DNA of 64,000 nt from Streptomyces hygroscopicus subsp. hygroscopicus (GTDB lineage: Bacteria > Actinomycetota > Actinomycetes > Streptomycetales > Streptomycetaceae). The notes under the pieces are model-generated. The model was not told where the DNA came from, did not search any database, and worked only from the letters and a program-made list of their open reading frames with translations. Shown here in pieces: positions 49,431 through 58,069 of the stretch. Position 1 is the first letter of the stretch. Every line of letters begins with the position of its first letter. The DNA lies in the NCBI RefSeq assembly GCF_030269125.1, contig NZ_BSSM01000007.1, positions 310,001 to 374,000 of the forward strand. Reading direction: 5' to 3'. The translations under genes were made by a program, and so were the position numbers.

Positions 49431-50066
49431 ATGCAGGAGACCGCCGGACGCGTCACCCGGCGCCGGGCGAACACCCGTGCCCGACTGCTCGGCGCCGCGT
49501 TCCGGGTGTTCGCGGCCAAGGGGTTCGGGCACGTCTCCATCGAGGAGGTCTGCGAGGCGGCCGGGTACAGCCGGGGCGCCTTCTACTCGAACTTCGCCAC
49601 CCTGGACGAGCTGTTCTTCGCCCTCTACCAGGAGCGTGCCGACCTCATCGCCGCCCAGGTCGCGGGCGCCCTCGCCGAGGGCGGCCCCGGCCTCGACGTA
49701 CCGGCCGCGGTGGACCGCGTCACCGAGGTGCTGCTGCTCGACGTGGACTGGCTGCTGGTGAAGACCGACTTCCTGGTGCACGCCGCCCGTGACCCGGAGG
49801 TGGCCCGCGTCCTCCTCGACCACCGCGCCCGGCTCCGGGAGGCCGTCGCCGACCGCCTCTTCCGGGCCCGCGCGCACGTCGGACTGCCCGCCGTGCTCGG
49901 CGACGTGGCCGACGCCGCGCACGCCGTGGTCGCGGCCTACGACGGCGTCACCGTCCAACTGCTCCTGGACAAGGACGTCGAGCACGCGCGGAGCTGGCTC
50001 AAGCAGCTGCTCACCGCCCTGCTCACCGACGGCGGCGGCACCTCCCCCTGCACCACCACCCACTGA
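49431..50066 (+). CDS. TetR family transcriptional regulator
   Basis: TetR repressor of 211 residues. The N-terminal helix-turn-helix is TRARLLGAAFRVFAAKGFGH followed by VSIEEVCEAAGYSRGAFYSNF, the canonical TetR recognition region. The C-terminal ligand domain is helical (about 65-200). GAGAGGTGG lies before the ATG. A 16-base gap separates its stop from the flavin dehydrogenase gene, so the two form an operon, and the double palindrome upstream suggests autoregulation. The ligand is probably a substrate of the dehydrogenase, by analogy with TetR regulators of catabolic steroid or lipid enzymes; this is inference. Confidence 0.93.
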   Translation: MQETAGRVTRRRANTRARLLGAAFRVFAAKGFGHVSIEEVCEAAGYSRGAFYSNFATLDELFFALYQERADLIAAQVAGALAEGGPGLDVPAAVDRVTEVLLLDVDWLLVKTDFLVHAARDPEVARVLLDHRARLREAVADRLFRARAHVGLPAVLGDVADAAHAVVAAYDGVTVQLLLDKDVEHARSWLKQLLTALLTDGGGTSPCTTTH

Positions 50067-50082
50067 GGAAGGACCTCCCCGC

Positions 50083-51756
50083 ATGGACGCGGACGTCATC
50101 GTCGTCGGAGCGGGCCTCGCCGGTCTGGTCGCGGCCCACGAACTCACCAGCCGGGGGCGCCGGGTCGCCCTGGTCGACCAGGAGAACACCGCCAACCTCG
50201 GCGGCCAGGCGTACTGGTCCTTCGGCGGCCTCTTCCTCGTGGACTCTCCCGAACAGCGCCGCATCGGCATCAAGGACTCCTTCGAACTGGCCTGGAACGA
50301 CTGGCGCGGCAGCGCGCAGTTCGACCGGATCGAGGACGAGGACTCCTGGGCGGTCCGATGGGCCCGCGCCTACGTGGAGTTCGCCGCCGGCGAGAAGCGC
50401 TCCTGGCTCCAGGGGCACGGCATCGAACTGCTGCCCACCGTCGGCTGGGCCGAGCGCGGCGACCTCAGGGCCGACGGCCACGGCAACTCCGTGCCCCGCT
50501 TCCACATCGCCTGGGGCACCGGCACCGGAGTGGTCGAGCCCTTCGTGCGGCACGCCCGGCAGGCCGCCCGCGACGGACTGCTGACCTTCTACCCCCGCCA
50601 CCAGGTGGACGACCTCGTCATCGAGGACGGCACCGCCCGCGGCGTGCGCGGCACCCTCCTCGCCGCCGACGACGCCCCGCGCGGCGTCGCCTCCAGCCGC
50701 GAGCGCGTCGGCGACTTCGAACTCACCGCCGGGGCCGTCGTCCTGACCACCGGCGGCATCGGCGCCGACCACGACATGGTGCGCCGCCACTGGCCCGCGC
50801 GGCTCGGCACACCCCCCGCCGAGATGGTCACCGGCGTCCCCGCGCACGTGGACGGCCGCATGCTCGACATCAGCGCGGCGGCCGGCGTCCGGCTGGTCAA
50901 CCGGGACCGGATGTGGCACTACACCGAGGGCCTGCGGAACTGGGACCCCGTCTGGTCCGGCCACGGCATCCGCGTCCTGCCCGGCCCCTCCTCCGTCTGG
51001 CTCGACGCCCTCGGCCGCCGGCTGCCCGACCCCTGCCTGCCCGGCTACGACACCCTCGGCACCCTCAGGTACCTGCGCACCACCGAGGACATCGCGGAGC
51101 ACGACCACTCCTGGTTCATCCTCACCCGGAAGATCATCGAGAAGGAGTTCGCGCTCTCCGGCTCCGAGCAGAACCCCGACATCACCGCCAGGGACCGCAA
51201 GGCGGTGGTGCGCAACCGGCTCGTGGGCAAGGGCGCACCGGGACCGGTGCAGGCGTTCCTCGACAAGGGCGCCGACTTCGTCACCGCCGGCACCCTGGAG
51301 CAGCTGGTCGAGAAGATGAACGGCCTCACCGGCAAGCCGCTGCTGGACGCGGCCGAGGTGCGCCGCCAGATCGAGGCCCGCGATCTCCAGATGGCCAACC
51401 CCTACAGCAAGGACTCCCAGGTCCAGGGCATCCGCAACGCCCGCCGCTACCTCGGCGACCGCCTCGGCCGGGTGGCCGCGCCGCACCGCATCCTGGACCC
51501 GGCCGCGGGCCCCCTGATCGGCGTACGGCTGCACGTGCTGACCCGCAAGACCCTCGGCGGCATCCAGACCGACCTCGACTCGCGCGCCCTCGGCGCCGAC
51601 GGCACCCCGATCGAGGGCCTGTACGCGGCCGGCGAGGTGGCCGGCTTCGGCGGCGGCGGGGTGCACGGCTACAACTCGCTGGAGGGCACCTTCCTCGGCG
51701 GCTGCCTGTTCTCGGGACGCGCCGCCGGCCGGCACGCGGCCCGGCACACCGGCTGA
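50083..51756 (+). CDS. FAD-binding dehydrogenase (KstD/fumarate reductase-like flavoprotein)
   Basis: Flavoprotein of 557 residues in the fumarate reductase/3-ketosteroid dehydrogenase superfamily. The N-terminal FAD-binding motif is VIVVGAGLAGLVAAHEL followed by Glu/Asp-type VALVDQEN and LGGQAYWSFGGLF. The C-terminal FAD closure is GLYAAGEVAGFGGGGVHGYN, then LEGTFLGGCLFSGRAAG. The mid-region has HDHSWFILTRKIIEKEF. Family members dehydrogenate steroid rings or other CH-CH bonds; I cannot name the substrate. GAGGAAGGA lies before the ATG. It follows the TetR gene in one unit. Confidence 0.9.
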   Translation: MDADVIVVGAGLAGLVAAHELTSRGRRVALVDQENTANLGGQAYWSFGGLFLVDSPEQRRIGIKDSFELAWNDWRGSAQFDRIEDEDSWAVRWARAYVEFAAGEKRSWLQGHGIELLPTVGWAERGDLRADGHGNSVPRFHIAWGTGTGVVEPFVRHARQAARDGLLTFYPRHQVDDLVIEDGTARGVRGTLLAADDAPRGVASSRERVGDFELTAGAVVLTTGGIGADHDMVRRHWPARLGTPPAEMVTGVPAHVDGRMLDISAAAGVRLVNRDRMWHYTEGLRNWDPVWSGHGIRVLPGPSSVWLDALGRRLPDPCLPGYDTLGTLRYLRTTEDIAEHDHSWFILTRKIIEKEFALSGSEQNPDITARDRKAVVRNRLVGKGAPGPVQAFLDKGADFVTAGTLEQLVEKMNGLTGKPLLDAAEVRRQIEARDLQMANPYSKDSQVQGIRNARRYLGDRLGRVAAPHRILDPAAGPLIGVRLHVLTRKTLGGIQTDLDSRALGADGTPIEGLYAAGEVAGFGGGGVHGYNSLEGTFLGGCLFSGRAAGRHAARHTG

Positions 51757-52099
51757 CCCCGGCCGAGCAGCTCAAGGAGCACCCGGGCGTGGCCGTGCTC
51801 CGGCGTCCTCGTCGCCGTCGGCGGGGACACCAGCCCCCTGCGGAGCGGCGTCCGCGGGCCGTCGGGCGGCGCGGCGGCCCCGGGGCCGTCCGGTTCCGCC
51901 TCGTACCGGCCGCGGAACTCCGCCCACGAGACGCCGTGGAACCAGCCGCGCGGCCCGGTCGGGGCAGGGAGCCGCTCGGGCCGTTCGGCGACGTGCGCGG
52001 CCACCTCGGCGGGGCCGCGCGGCCGCAGCCGGTCGACCAGCACGCGCGGGCCGTCGTCGGCTCGGGCGGTGCACGGCTTCGGCGTACGCGCGCGCTCAC
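51757..52099 (-). pseudogene. Frameshifted DUF488 protein gene
   Basis: A DUF488 coding sequence broken by a frameshift. Starting from the GTG at 52099 (GGGAGGGC upstream), the frame reads VSARVRRSRAPPEP and then leaves the family. Shifting two bases restores DDGPRVLVDRLRPRG, the hallmark motif, then GWFHGVSWAEFRGRYEAE, and TATRTPEHGHARVLLELLG, all typical DUF488 parts. The middle (APTGPRG in place of APSxxLR) is also eroded, and the natural stop is lost: the frame runs on into the dehydrogenase gene. It lies immediately after the dehydrogenase on the opposite strand. A sequencing error could explain the shift but not the other erosion. Confidence 0.7.
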
Positions 52100-52329
52100 G
52101 GTCGGGCCCTCCCCGGCGGCGGCCGCTTCCGGCGGGCGTACGGCGACGGCCCGGGACGCGCCGGGCGGCGGGGCGGGGGTGGCACGCGCGCGACGGCGAC
52201 AGAGCGGATCTGGCATGTCCCGGGCGGCGAGACGGCCCGGGACATGACCAGAATGAGAGGGAGACCCGGAGACGCCGGCGCCTCTACTCTGTGGGCCAGC
52301 CGAGCACCAGCCACTCCCGAGGAGCGCAC

Positions 52330-53748
52330 GTGACGCCACCCCGCAGACAGCCCGCACGCCGCCGGACCACGGTTCTCGGCCGCAGGGCGGTCCTCGCCAC
52401 CGTCCCCGTCGCGGTGGCCGCGCTCGTCGGCGCCGGACCGGCCGGGGCGGGCACCACCGGCGCGGCCGGCGCCGGAGACCCGTACTTCCCGCTCAGCGGC
52501 AACGGCGGCTACCACGTGCGCCACTACGACCTGACGCTGCGCTACCAGAACGGCGGCCGCATCGACGGCACCGCGGTCCTCACCGCCCGCGCCACCCAGC
52601 CGCTCACCCGCTTCGACCTCGACCTCAAGGGCCTGACCGTCGGCGGCGTCACCGTGGACCGCACCGCCGCCGCCGTCAAGCGCGCCGGCCAGGAACTCGT
52701 CGTCACCCCGCGCCACGCCCTGCGCGCCGGACAGGACTTCAAGGTCACCGTCACCTACCACGGCACCCCGAAGCCGGTCACCGACCCCGACGGCTCGCCG
52801 GACGGCTGGATCCCGACCGACGACGGCGCCTTCGTCGCGAACCAGCCCCAGGGCGCGATGACCTGGTTCCCGGCGAACGCCCACCCCAAGGACAAGTCGT
52901 CGTACGACTTCACGATCACCGTGCCCGAGGGCCGCACCGCCGTCGCCAACGGCGCCCTGCTCGGGCAGCGCACCGTCAAGGGCGAGACCACCTTCCGCTG
53001 GCGGGAGACCCAGCCCATGGCCGCCTACCTGGCCACCGCCACCATCGGCACCTTCCGTGTCCAGCGGTACACCACCCACGACGGCATCCAGGTCTTCGAC
53101 GCCGTCGACCCGCGCGAGGCCAAGGCCGCCGCGCCGGTGCTCAAGCAACTGCCCTCGGTCCTTGAGTGGGAGAGCAAGCTGTTCGGGCCCTACCCGTTCA
53201 AGTCGGCCGGATCCATCGTGGACCACGCGGACGTCGGCTACGCCCTGGAGACCCAGACCCGCCCGCTCTACGACTCCGCGCCCGACATCTTCACGCTCGT
53301 GCACGAGAGCGCCCACCAGTGGTACGGCGACTCGGTGTCGCTGACCTCCTGGAAGGACATCTGGCTCAACGAGGGCTTCGCGACCTACGCCGAGTGGCTC
53401 TACTCCGAACAGCACGACGGCGACAGCGCCCAGAAGACCTTCGACGACCTCTACGCCCGCCCGGCGGGCGACGAGCTGTGGTCCTACCCGCCCGGCGACC
53501 CGGGCAGCGGCGAGAACATCTTCGGCACGCCCGTCTACGACCGCGGCGCCATGGCCCTGCACGAGCTGCGCAAGGCGGTCGGCGACCGGACGTTCTTCAC
53601 GATCCTGCGGGCCTGGGCCACCGAGCACCGCGACGGACACGGCACCACCGCGCAGTTCGTGCGGCTCGCGGAGAAGGAGTCGGGCAAGCGGCTGGATCCC
53701 CTCTTCCACACCTGGCTGTTCACCAAGGGCAAGCCGAACAGGGCCTGA
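52330..53748 (+). CDS. Secreted M1 family metallopeptidase
   Basis: Zinc aminopeptidase of 472 residues, exported. The N-terminus has a twin-arginine pair before a hydrophobic core (LGRRAVLATVPVAVAAL), suggesting Tat export. The M1 beta-domain (about 60-235) precedes the catalytic domain with HESAH (His325, Glu326, His329) and Glu348 in LNEGFATY, a standard 18-residue spacing. The substrate-binding motif GAMEN is replaced by GYALETQ in this shorter M1 branch. It lacks the large C-terminal helical domain of classical aminopeptidase N. The GTG has GAGGAG six bases upstream. Downstream is the transpeptidase operon, 42 bp away. Confidence 0.92.
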   Translation: MTPPRRQPARRRTTVLGRRAVLATVPVAVAALVGAGPAGAGTTGAAGAGDPYFPLSGNGGYHVRHYDLTLRYQNGGRIDGTAVLTARATQPLTRFDLDLKGLTVGGVTVDRTAAAVKRAGQELVVTPRHALRAGQDFKVTVTYHGTPKPVTDPDGSPDGWIPTDDGAFVANQPQGAMTWFPANAHPKDKSSYDFTITVPEGRTAVANGALLGQRTVKGETTFRWRETQPMAAYLATATIGTFRVQRYTTHDGIQVFDAVDPREAKAAAPVLKQLPSVLEWESKLFGPYPFKSAGSIVDHADVGYALETQTRPLYDSAPDIFTLVHESAHQWYGDSVSLTSWKDIWLNEGFATYAEWLYSEQHDGDSAQKTFDDLYARPAGDELWSYPPGDPGSGENIFGTPVYDRGAMALHELRKAVGDRTFFTILRAWATEHRDGHGTTAQFVRLAEKESGKRLDPLFHTWLFTKGKPNRA

Positions 53749-53790
53749 GTTCTTACCGATTCCACATAACTGTCGGCCAAGCTCGACAGC

Positions 53791-54525
53791 ATGATCAACC
53801 GCAGAACCGCTGTCGCGCTCCTCGCCTCCCCGCTGCTGCTCACCGGCTGCGGCGGTGGAGGCGCGGAGGGCGGGCGCCGGACGCGGCCCACCCGGCCGGC
53901 GCCCGCCAACGGCACCACCTCCCAGGCCGAGCAGTCCCGCCAGGGCATACCCGGGCTCGGCCCCGACCGGTCGGCGGCGATACCGCGGCAGTGCACCCAG
54001 GTCGTCGTCGCCACCGGGCACGGGCCCGACTCGCCGAGGTGCACCGTCGTCCTGCACCAGCGCACCGCCGACGGCTGGCGGGCGGGCCCCGATTGGCCCG
54101 CGCACAACGCGCTGCACGGCTGGAGCGCCCACCACATGCTGGGCGACCTGCGTTCCCCGCTCGGCGTCTACACCCTCTCCGACGCCGGAGGACTGCTGCC
54201 CGACCCCGGCAGCAGGCTGCCGTACCACCGGTCCGCCGGATTCCACTCGCCCGGCACGGGCTTCGAGGGCGAGCCCCTGGACGGCTCCTTCGACTACGTC
54301 ATCGCCATCGACTACAACCGCAAGCCCGGCACCTCGCCGCTGGACTGGACCCGCCCGCTCGGCCTCCGGCGCGGCGGGGGAGTGTGGCTGCACGTCGACC
54401 ACGGCGGCCCGACCCATGGCTGCGTCAGCGTCTCCGAGGGGCACATGAAGGACCTGCTGCGCACCCTCGACCCGGCCCGGCATCCGGTCGTCGCGATGGG
54501 GTACGCCGACTGGCTCGCGAGGTGA
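53791..54525 (+). CDS. L,D-transpeptidase (YkuD) family lipoprotein
   Basis: Predicted membrane-anchored lipoprotein of 244 residues with a YkuD catalytic domain. Lipobox LLLTGC (Cys 20); a disordered linker (about 25-60); then a domain with the catalytic His/Cys motif in THGCVSVSE (His209, Cys211). L,D-transpeptidases make 3-3 cross-links in peptidoglycan; some secreted YkuD proteins instead act on other wall amides. The next gene's possible GTG starts overlap or lie just past this stop, so it is in one operon with the response regulator and kinase downstream, suggesting wall-stress control. Confidence 0.88.
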   Translation: MINRRTAVALLASPLLLTGCGGGGAEGGRRTRPTRPAPANGTTSQAEQSRQGIPGLGPDRSAAIPRQCTQVVVATGHGPDSPRCTVVLHQRTADGWRAGPDWPAHNALHGWSAHHMLGDLRSPLGVYTLSDAGGLLPDPGSRLPYHRSAGFHSPGTGFEGEPLDGSFDYVIAIDYNRKPGTSPLDWTRPLGLRRGGGVWLHVDHGGPTHGCVSVSEGHMKDLLRTLDPARHPVVAMGYADWLAR

Positions 54526-54545
54526 GCCGCTTAGGATCCGCACTT

Positions 54546-55241
54546 GTGTGCGCACATGTGCTGGTCGCCGAGGACGACGAGAAGCAGGCCGAACTGATCC
54601 GCCGCTCCCTGCTGGCCGAGGGACACACCGCGACGGTGGTGCACGACGGCGCGGCCGCGCTCGCCGCGGCCCGCCGGCTGCGGCCCGGCCTCCTCGTCCT
54701 CGACCTGATGCTCCCGGTCCTGGACGGCTTCGGCGTCTGCCGCGAACTGCGCGGGCAGGACGGCGAGCTGGAGGTCCCCGTGGTGATGCTCACCGCCCGT
54801 TCCGGCGAGGACGACCTGCTGCTCGGCCTCGACCTCGGCGCCGACGACTACCTCACCAAGCCCTACAGTCCGCGCGAGCTGATGGCCCGCATCCGCACGG
54901 TGCTGCGGCGCACCGGCGGGGCACGCGGCGCCGATCCCGTGGTGCGGGCCGCGGGCATCGGCGTGGACCCCGTACGGCACGAAGTGCGCTGCGACGGCGC
55001 CCCGGTGGACGTCACCCCGGCCGAGTTCCAGATCCTGCTGGCCATGGCGGCCGAGCCGGAGCGGGTCTTCACCCGGCGCCAACTCCTGCACTGCACCCGC
55101 GGGTTCGACCGCTCCTCCACCGAACGGGCCGTCGACGTGCACATCATGAACCTGCGCCGCAAGATAGAGGCCGACCCCCGGCGTCCGGTACGACTGCTCA
55201 CCGTGTTCGGCGTCGGCTACAAGCTCAGCGGCCGGCTGTGA
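54546..55241 (+). CDS. OmpR/PhoB-type response regulator
   Basis: Two-component DNA-binding regulator of 231 residues. The receiver (about 1-118) has acidic residues Glu9-Asp10-Asp11, phospho-acceptor Asp53 in LLVLDLMLP, Thr in MLTARSGED and Lys in DDYLTKPYS. The C-terminal winged helix (about 135-230) has VDVTPAEFQILLAMAAEP, SSTERAVDVHIMNLRRKIE and the wing VFGVGYKLS. I choose the GTG at 54546 (VCAHVLVAEDDE) after AGGA; a GTG at 54522 overlapping the transpeptidase stop is possible. The stop overlaps the kinase start by GTGA. Confidence 0.93.
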   Translation: MCAHVLVAEDDEKQAELIRRSLLAEGHTATVVHDGAAALAAARRLRPGLLVLDLMLPVLDGFGVCRELRGQDGELEVPVVMLTARSGEDDLLLGLDLGADDYLTKPYSPRELMARIRTVLRRTGGARGADPVVRAAGIGVDPVRHEVRCDGAPVDVTPAEFQILLAMAAEPERVFTRRQLLHCTRGFDRSSTERAVDVHIMNLRRKIEADPRRPVRLLTVFGVGYKLSGRL

Positions 55242-57115
55242 GGCCGCGGACACGGCCCGGCGGCCGGCGCCCGGACGCCCGGCGGCGGATCCCGCTGCGC
55301 AAGCGGCTCCTGGTCCGGCTGCTGTCCGTCTCCGCCCTGATCGCCGTCTGCTCGGTGGCGGCCACCGCCTGGCTCGCGGTGACCACCACCACGAGCGCCC
55401 TGAAGGAGGAGCAGGGCCAGGACCTGGCCGCCGACAACAGCATCCTCGCCCGGCTCAGCGGCTACGCGGCCACCCACTCCGACTGGTCCGGCGTCCGGCG
55501 CTCCGTGCGCGAACTCGCCTCGCGGACAGGGCGCCGGATCGCCGTCACCACCCCCGACCGCACCCTCGTCGCCGACTCCGCGCCGCGCGGCACCCCGCTG
55601 CCGCCCCGGCCCGCCGCGAGCGTCGACCCGCTGCGCACCGACACCTACAGCGAGACCGGCGCCCAGCTCAGCGGCATCGACCCGCGCGCCGTCGGCCCCT
55701 ACCGGCTGCCCGCGGAGGAACGCGCCGAACTCCAGTCGCTGGCCGCCCGGGGGAGGCGGTGCTACGACCGCTACGGCATCCGGACCCATGTGCGGGACAC
55801 CCCGAGCGGACGCCCCGTGCTCACGGGCACCGACGGCACCGACCCGTCCCGCTACGGCGTGGCGGCGTGCGAGGACGACCGGCTCGACGCCCCCACGCCC
55901 ACCGAGCGCAGGGCCCTGGACGCTCTGTCCGACCTCGCCCGCCCCTGTCTGAGGCAGGCGGGCCTGGTGGTCGGCGACGGCCCGCTGTTCCCCGCCTTCG
56001 AACCGAACGCGGAGGACCACTTCGGCGGCGGCCCCCTGCTCGCCAAGCTCGCGGCCCGGACCGAGGACGCCACCGTGCGTGCGGCCCGGAGCTGCGTGCT
56101 CACCGCCCGGCGCGCCCAGTTGGAGCCCTATGTCGCCCCGGCCGCCGATCTCTTCCTCGGCATCGGCGACCAGAACCCCTCCCGCTTCGACATGTCCACG
56201 GACAACAAGGCCAAGGTGGTCTCCGCGGCCGGGCTGGTCCTCGCCGTCACCGTCGCCGTGACCGCCGCCGTCGCCGTCCGGCTGGTACGGCCCCTGCGCG
56301 CGCTGACCGAGGCCGCCCAGGCCCCGCCCGAGCGGCACGTCAGGGTGCCGGTGACCACCCGGGACGAGACCGGCATCCTCGCGCAGGCGTTCAACGAACT
56401 CACCGAGCGCCGTGAACGCCTGGAGGCCCAGCGCAAGGCCATGGTCAGCGACATCGCGCACGAACTGCGCAGCCCGCTCACCAACATCCGCGGCTGGCTG
56501 GAGGTGATGCGCGACGGCGTCGTCGACCCGGACCCGGGCCTGCTGGACTCCCTGCACGAGGAGGCGCTCGTGCTCCAGCGGATCATCGACGACCTCCAGG
56601 ACCTCGCCGCCGCCGACGCCGGCACCCTGCGGCTGCACCGGGAACCGCTGTCCGCCGCCGAACTGCTCGACCAGGTCGCCGCCGCCCACCGGGTCGCCGC
56701 CGACGGGGCCGGGGTCACGCTGGTGACCGAAGCCGACCCCGCGGTCTGGCTGGACGCCGACCCGGTGCGGATGCGGCAGGTGCTCGGCAATCTCGTCTCC
56801 AACGCGCTGCGGCACACCCCGGCCGACGGCACGGTCACCCTGACGGCCCGCCGGGACCACGCCGACGCGGTGCTCACCGTCGCCGACACCGGGTCCGGCA
56901 TCGCCGCCAAGGATCTGCCGCACGTCTTCGAGCGCTTCTGGCGCGCCGAGAAGTCCCGCAGCCGCCGCACCGGGGGCAGCGGCCTCGGGCTGCCGATCGT
57001 CCGCCATCTGGTCGCCGCGCACGGCGGTACGGCACGGGCCGCGAGCGGGCCCGGCGCGGGCGCGGTGTTCACGCTGCGCCTGCCGGCGACCCAGGCGCCG
57101 GGCGAGGAGCCGTGA
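55238..57115 (+). CDS. Membrane sensor histidine kinase with a cysteine-containing extracytoplasmic domain
   Basis: Sensor kinase of 625 residues. TM1 about 27-47 (LIAVCSVAATAWLAVTTT); an extracytoplasmic sensor of about 270 residues; TM2 about 325-345 (GLVLAVTVAVTAAVAVRLV); HAMP about 345-395; His408 in SDIAHELRSPL; GHKL ATPase with N box NLVSNALRHT, G1 DTGSGIAA, F box FERFWRAEKS and G2 GGSGLGLPIV. The sensor domain has four cysteines (RRCYDRYG, VAACEDDR, RPCLRQAG, RSCVLTAR), which could form two disulfides. Partner of the overlapping response regulator. The stimulus is unknown; the transpeptidase in the operon points to the cell wall. Confidence 0.93.
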   Translation: MRPRTRPGGRRPDARRRIPLRKRLLVRLLSVSALIAVCSVAATAWLAVTTTTSALKEEQGQDLAADNSILARLSGYAATHSDWSGVRRSVRELASRTGRRIAVTTPDRTLVADSAPRGTPLPPRPAASVDPLRTDTYSETGAQLSGIDPRAVGPYRLPAEERAELQSLAARGRRCYDRYGIRTHVRDTPSGRPVLTGTDGTDPSRYGVAACEDDRLDAPTPTERRALDALSDLARPCLRQAGLVVGDGPLFPAFEPNAEDHFGGGPLLAKLAARTEDATVRAARSCVLTARRAQLEPYVAPAADLFLGIGDQNPSRFDMSTDNKAKVVSAAGLVLAVTVAVTAAVAVRLVRPLRALTEAAQAPPERHVRVPVTTRDETGILAQAFNELTERRERLEAQRKAMVSDIAHELRSPLTNIRGWLEVMRDGVVDPDPGLLDSLHEEALVLQRIIDDLQDLAAADAGTLRLHREPLSAAELLDQVAAAHRVAADGAGVTLVTEADPAVWLDADPVRMRQVLGNLVSNALRHTPADGTVTLTARRDHADAVLTVADTGSGIAAKDLPHVFERFWRAEKSRSRRTGGSGLGLPIVRHLVAAHGGTARAASGPGAGAVFTLRLPATQAPGEEP

Positions 57116-57143
57116 GGGGAGGCACGGCGGCGGGAACCGTGGG

Positions 57144-57172
57144 CGGACGTCGTACCGGAAGGCCGACGTCCG
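57144..57172 (+). terminator. Possible hairpin terminator after the kinase gene
   Basis: CGGACGTCG/CGACGTCCG, a perfect 9-bp stem with an 11-base loop, 28 bases after the kinase stop. It is flanked by an imperfect outer GGAACC/GGTTCC pairing. No T-run. Confidence 0.5.
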
Positions 57173-57206
57173 GTTCCGGGTGTGCGCCGTGGGTACTCCG
57201 AAGGCC

Positions 57207-57656
57207 ATGAGCGCACCGGACTGCCTGCCGACCGTGTCCACGCTCGCCGAGGCCGCCGATCTGGTCGCCCGGCACCGTGGCCTGTACGTGCGCTGGTCCA
57301 AGGGACCCGGCGTGGACCTCGACACCGTCTCCAGCACCGACGAGCTCACCGGGGTCCCCATGCCCGGACTGTCCGCCAACCCCCTCGACGTCGAGGACTG
57401 GTGGGGCGACCGCTCGCCGGAGCTGTGGGTGGCCCGCCGCCTGTACGACTACGCGCACCTGCCGCACGACAAGGGCCCCGGCGTACGCCCCTGGCTCCTC
57501 ACGGGCCGCGAGACCGGCCGGGGCCCCGACAACGAGCCGCTGGTCGCCGATGCCGAGCCGCTGTGCTGGATCGCCGACGAGGTGATCGAGGCGGCGCGGG
57601 CGGAGGTGGCCCGCCAGGAGCGGGAGTGGGGGACCCTGCGCCGCGGCGGCCGCTGA
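57207..57656 (+). CDS. DUF6098-like hypothetical protein
   Basis: A 149-residue soluble protein of the actinobacterial DUF6098 type, function unknown. Recognisable parts: VARHRGLYVRWSKGPGVDLD (about 21-40), the acidic DELTGVPMPGLSANPLDVEDW, ELWVARRLYDYAHLPHDKGP and GRGPDNEPLVADAEPLCWIA. No signal peptide or membrane helix. The ATG at 57207 starts at the first convincing residue (MSAPDCLPTVSTLAEAADLV); the frame is open nine codons upstream through GTGs at 57180 and 57189. It is convergent with the WhiB-like gene, 13 bp between ends. Confidence 0.8.
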   Translation: MSAPDCLPTVSTLAEAADLVARHRGLYVRWSKGPGVDLDTVSSTDELTGVPMPGLSANPLDVEDWWGDRSPELWVARRLYDYAHLPHDKGPGVRPWLLTGRETGRGPDNEPLVADAEPLCWIADEVIEAARAEVARQEREWGTLRRGGR

Positions 57657-57669
57657 GGCGCCGCGGGAG

Positions 57670-57921
57670 TCAGCCCGAGCGCGGCCGGGAGCGGGCCCGG
57701 CGGCGCAGCGCCCGGCGTTCCAGCTCGGTGGTGCCGCCCCAGACGCCGATGCCCTGGCCGGTGTCCAACGCCCAGTCGAGGCACCGCTGTTGGACGGGGC
57801 AGTGCCGGCACACCGCCTTGGCCCGCTCGGCCTGCACCTGCGCGGGCCCGTTGCTGCCGATGGGGAAGAAGAGATCGGGGTCCTCGTGACGGCACGCGGC
57901 ATGGTCGCGCCAGTTGTCCAT
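57670..57921 (-). CDS. WhiB-like iron-sulfur transcription factor
   Basis: An 83-residue Wbl protein. Cys10, Cys38, Cys41 and Cys47 (C...C-x2-C-x5-C) bind a [4Fe-4S] cluster that responds to oxygen or nitric oxide. GVWGGTTE (about 58-65) is the Wbl turn that contacts the main sigma factor. The basic tail RRALRRRARSRPRSG can bind DNA. Wbl proteins of this size act with SigA region 4 in development, redox control and antibiotic resistance; the exact paralogue is not clear. GGGAGAC lies six bases before the ATG. Confidence 0.92.
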   Translation of the reverse strand: MDNWRDHAACRHEDPDLFFPIGSNGPAQVQAERAKAVCRHCPVQQRCLDWALDTGQGIGVWGGTTELERRALRRRARSRPRSG

Positions 57922-58069
57922 GGAAGTCTCCCGGTCGGATCGGAATGGTCCGCGCCCTGTCGAACGCGTATGTCGAAAGCGGGTGACCGGTCGGCGCGGC
58001 ATGAAACGGCGCGAGCGCGCAAGAGGCGGGAATCCGGCCACGCGCACCGGACTTCGGCCATCCCCGGCC

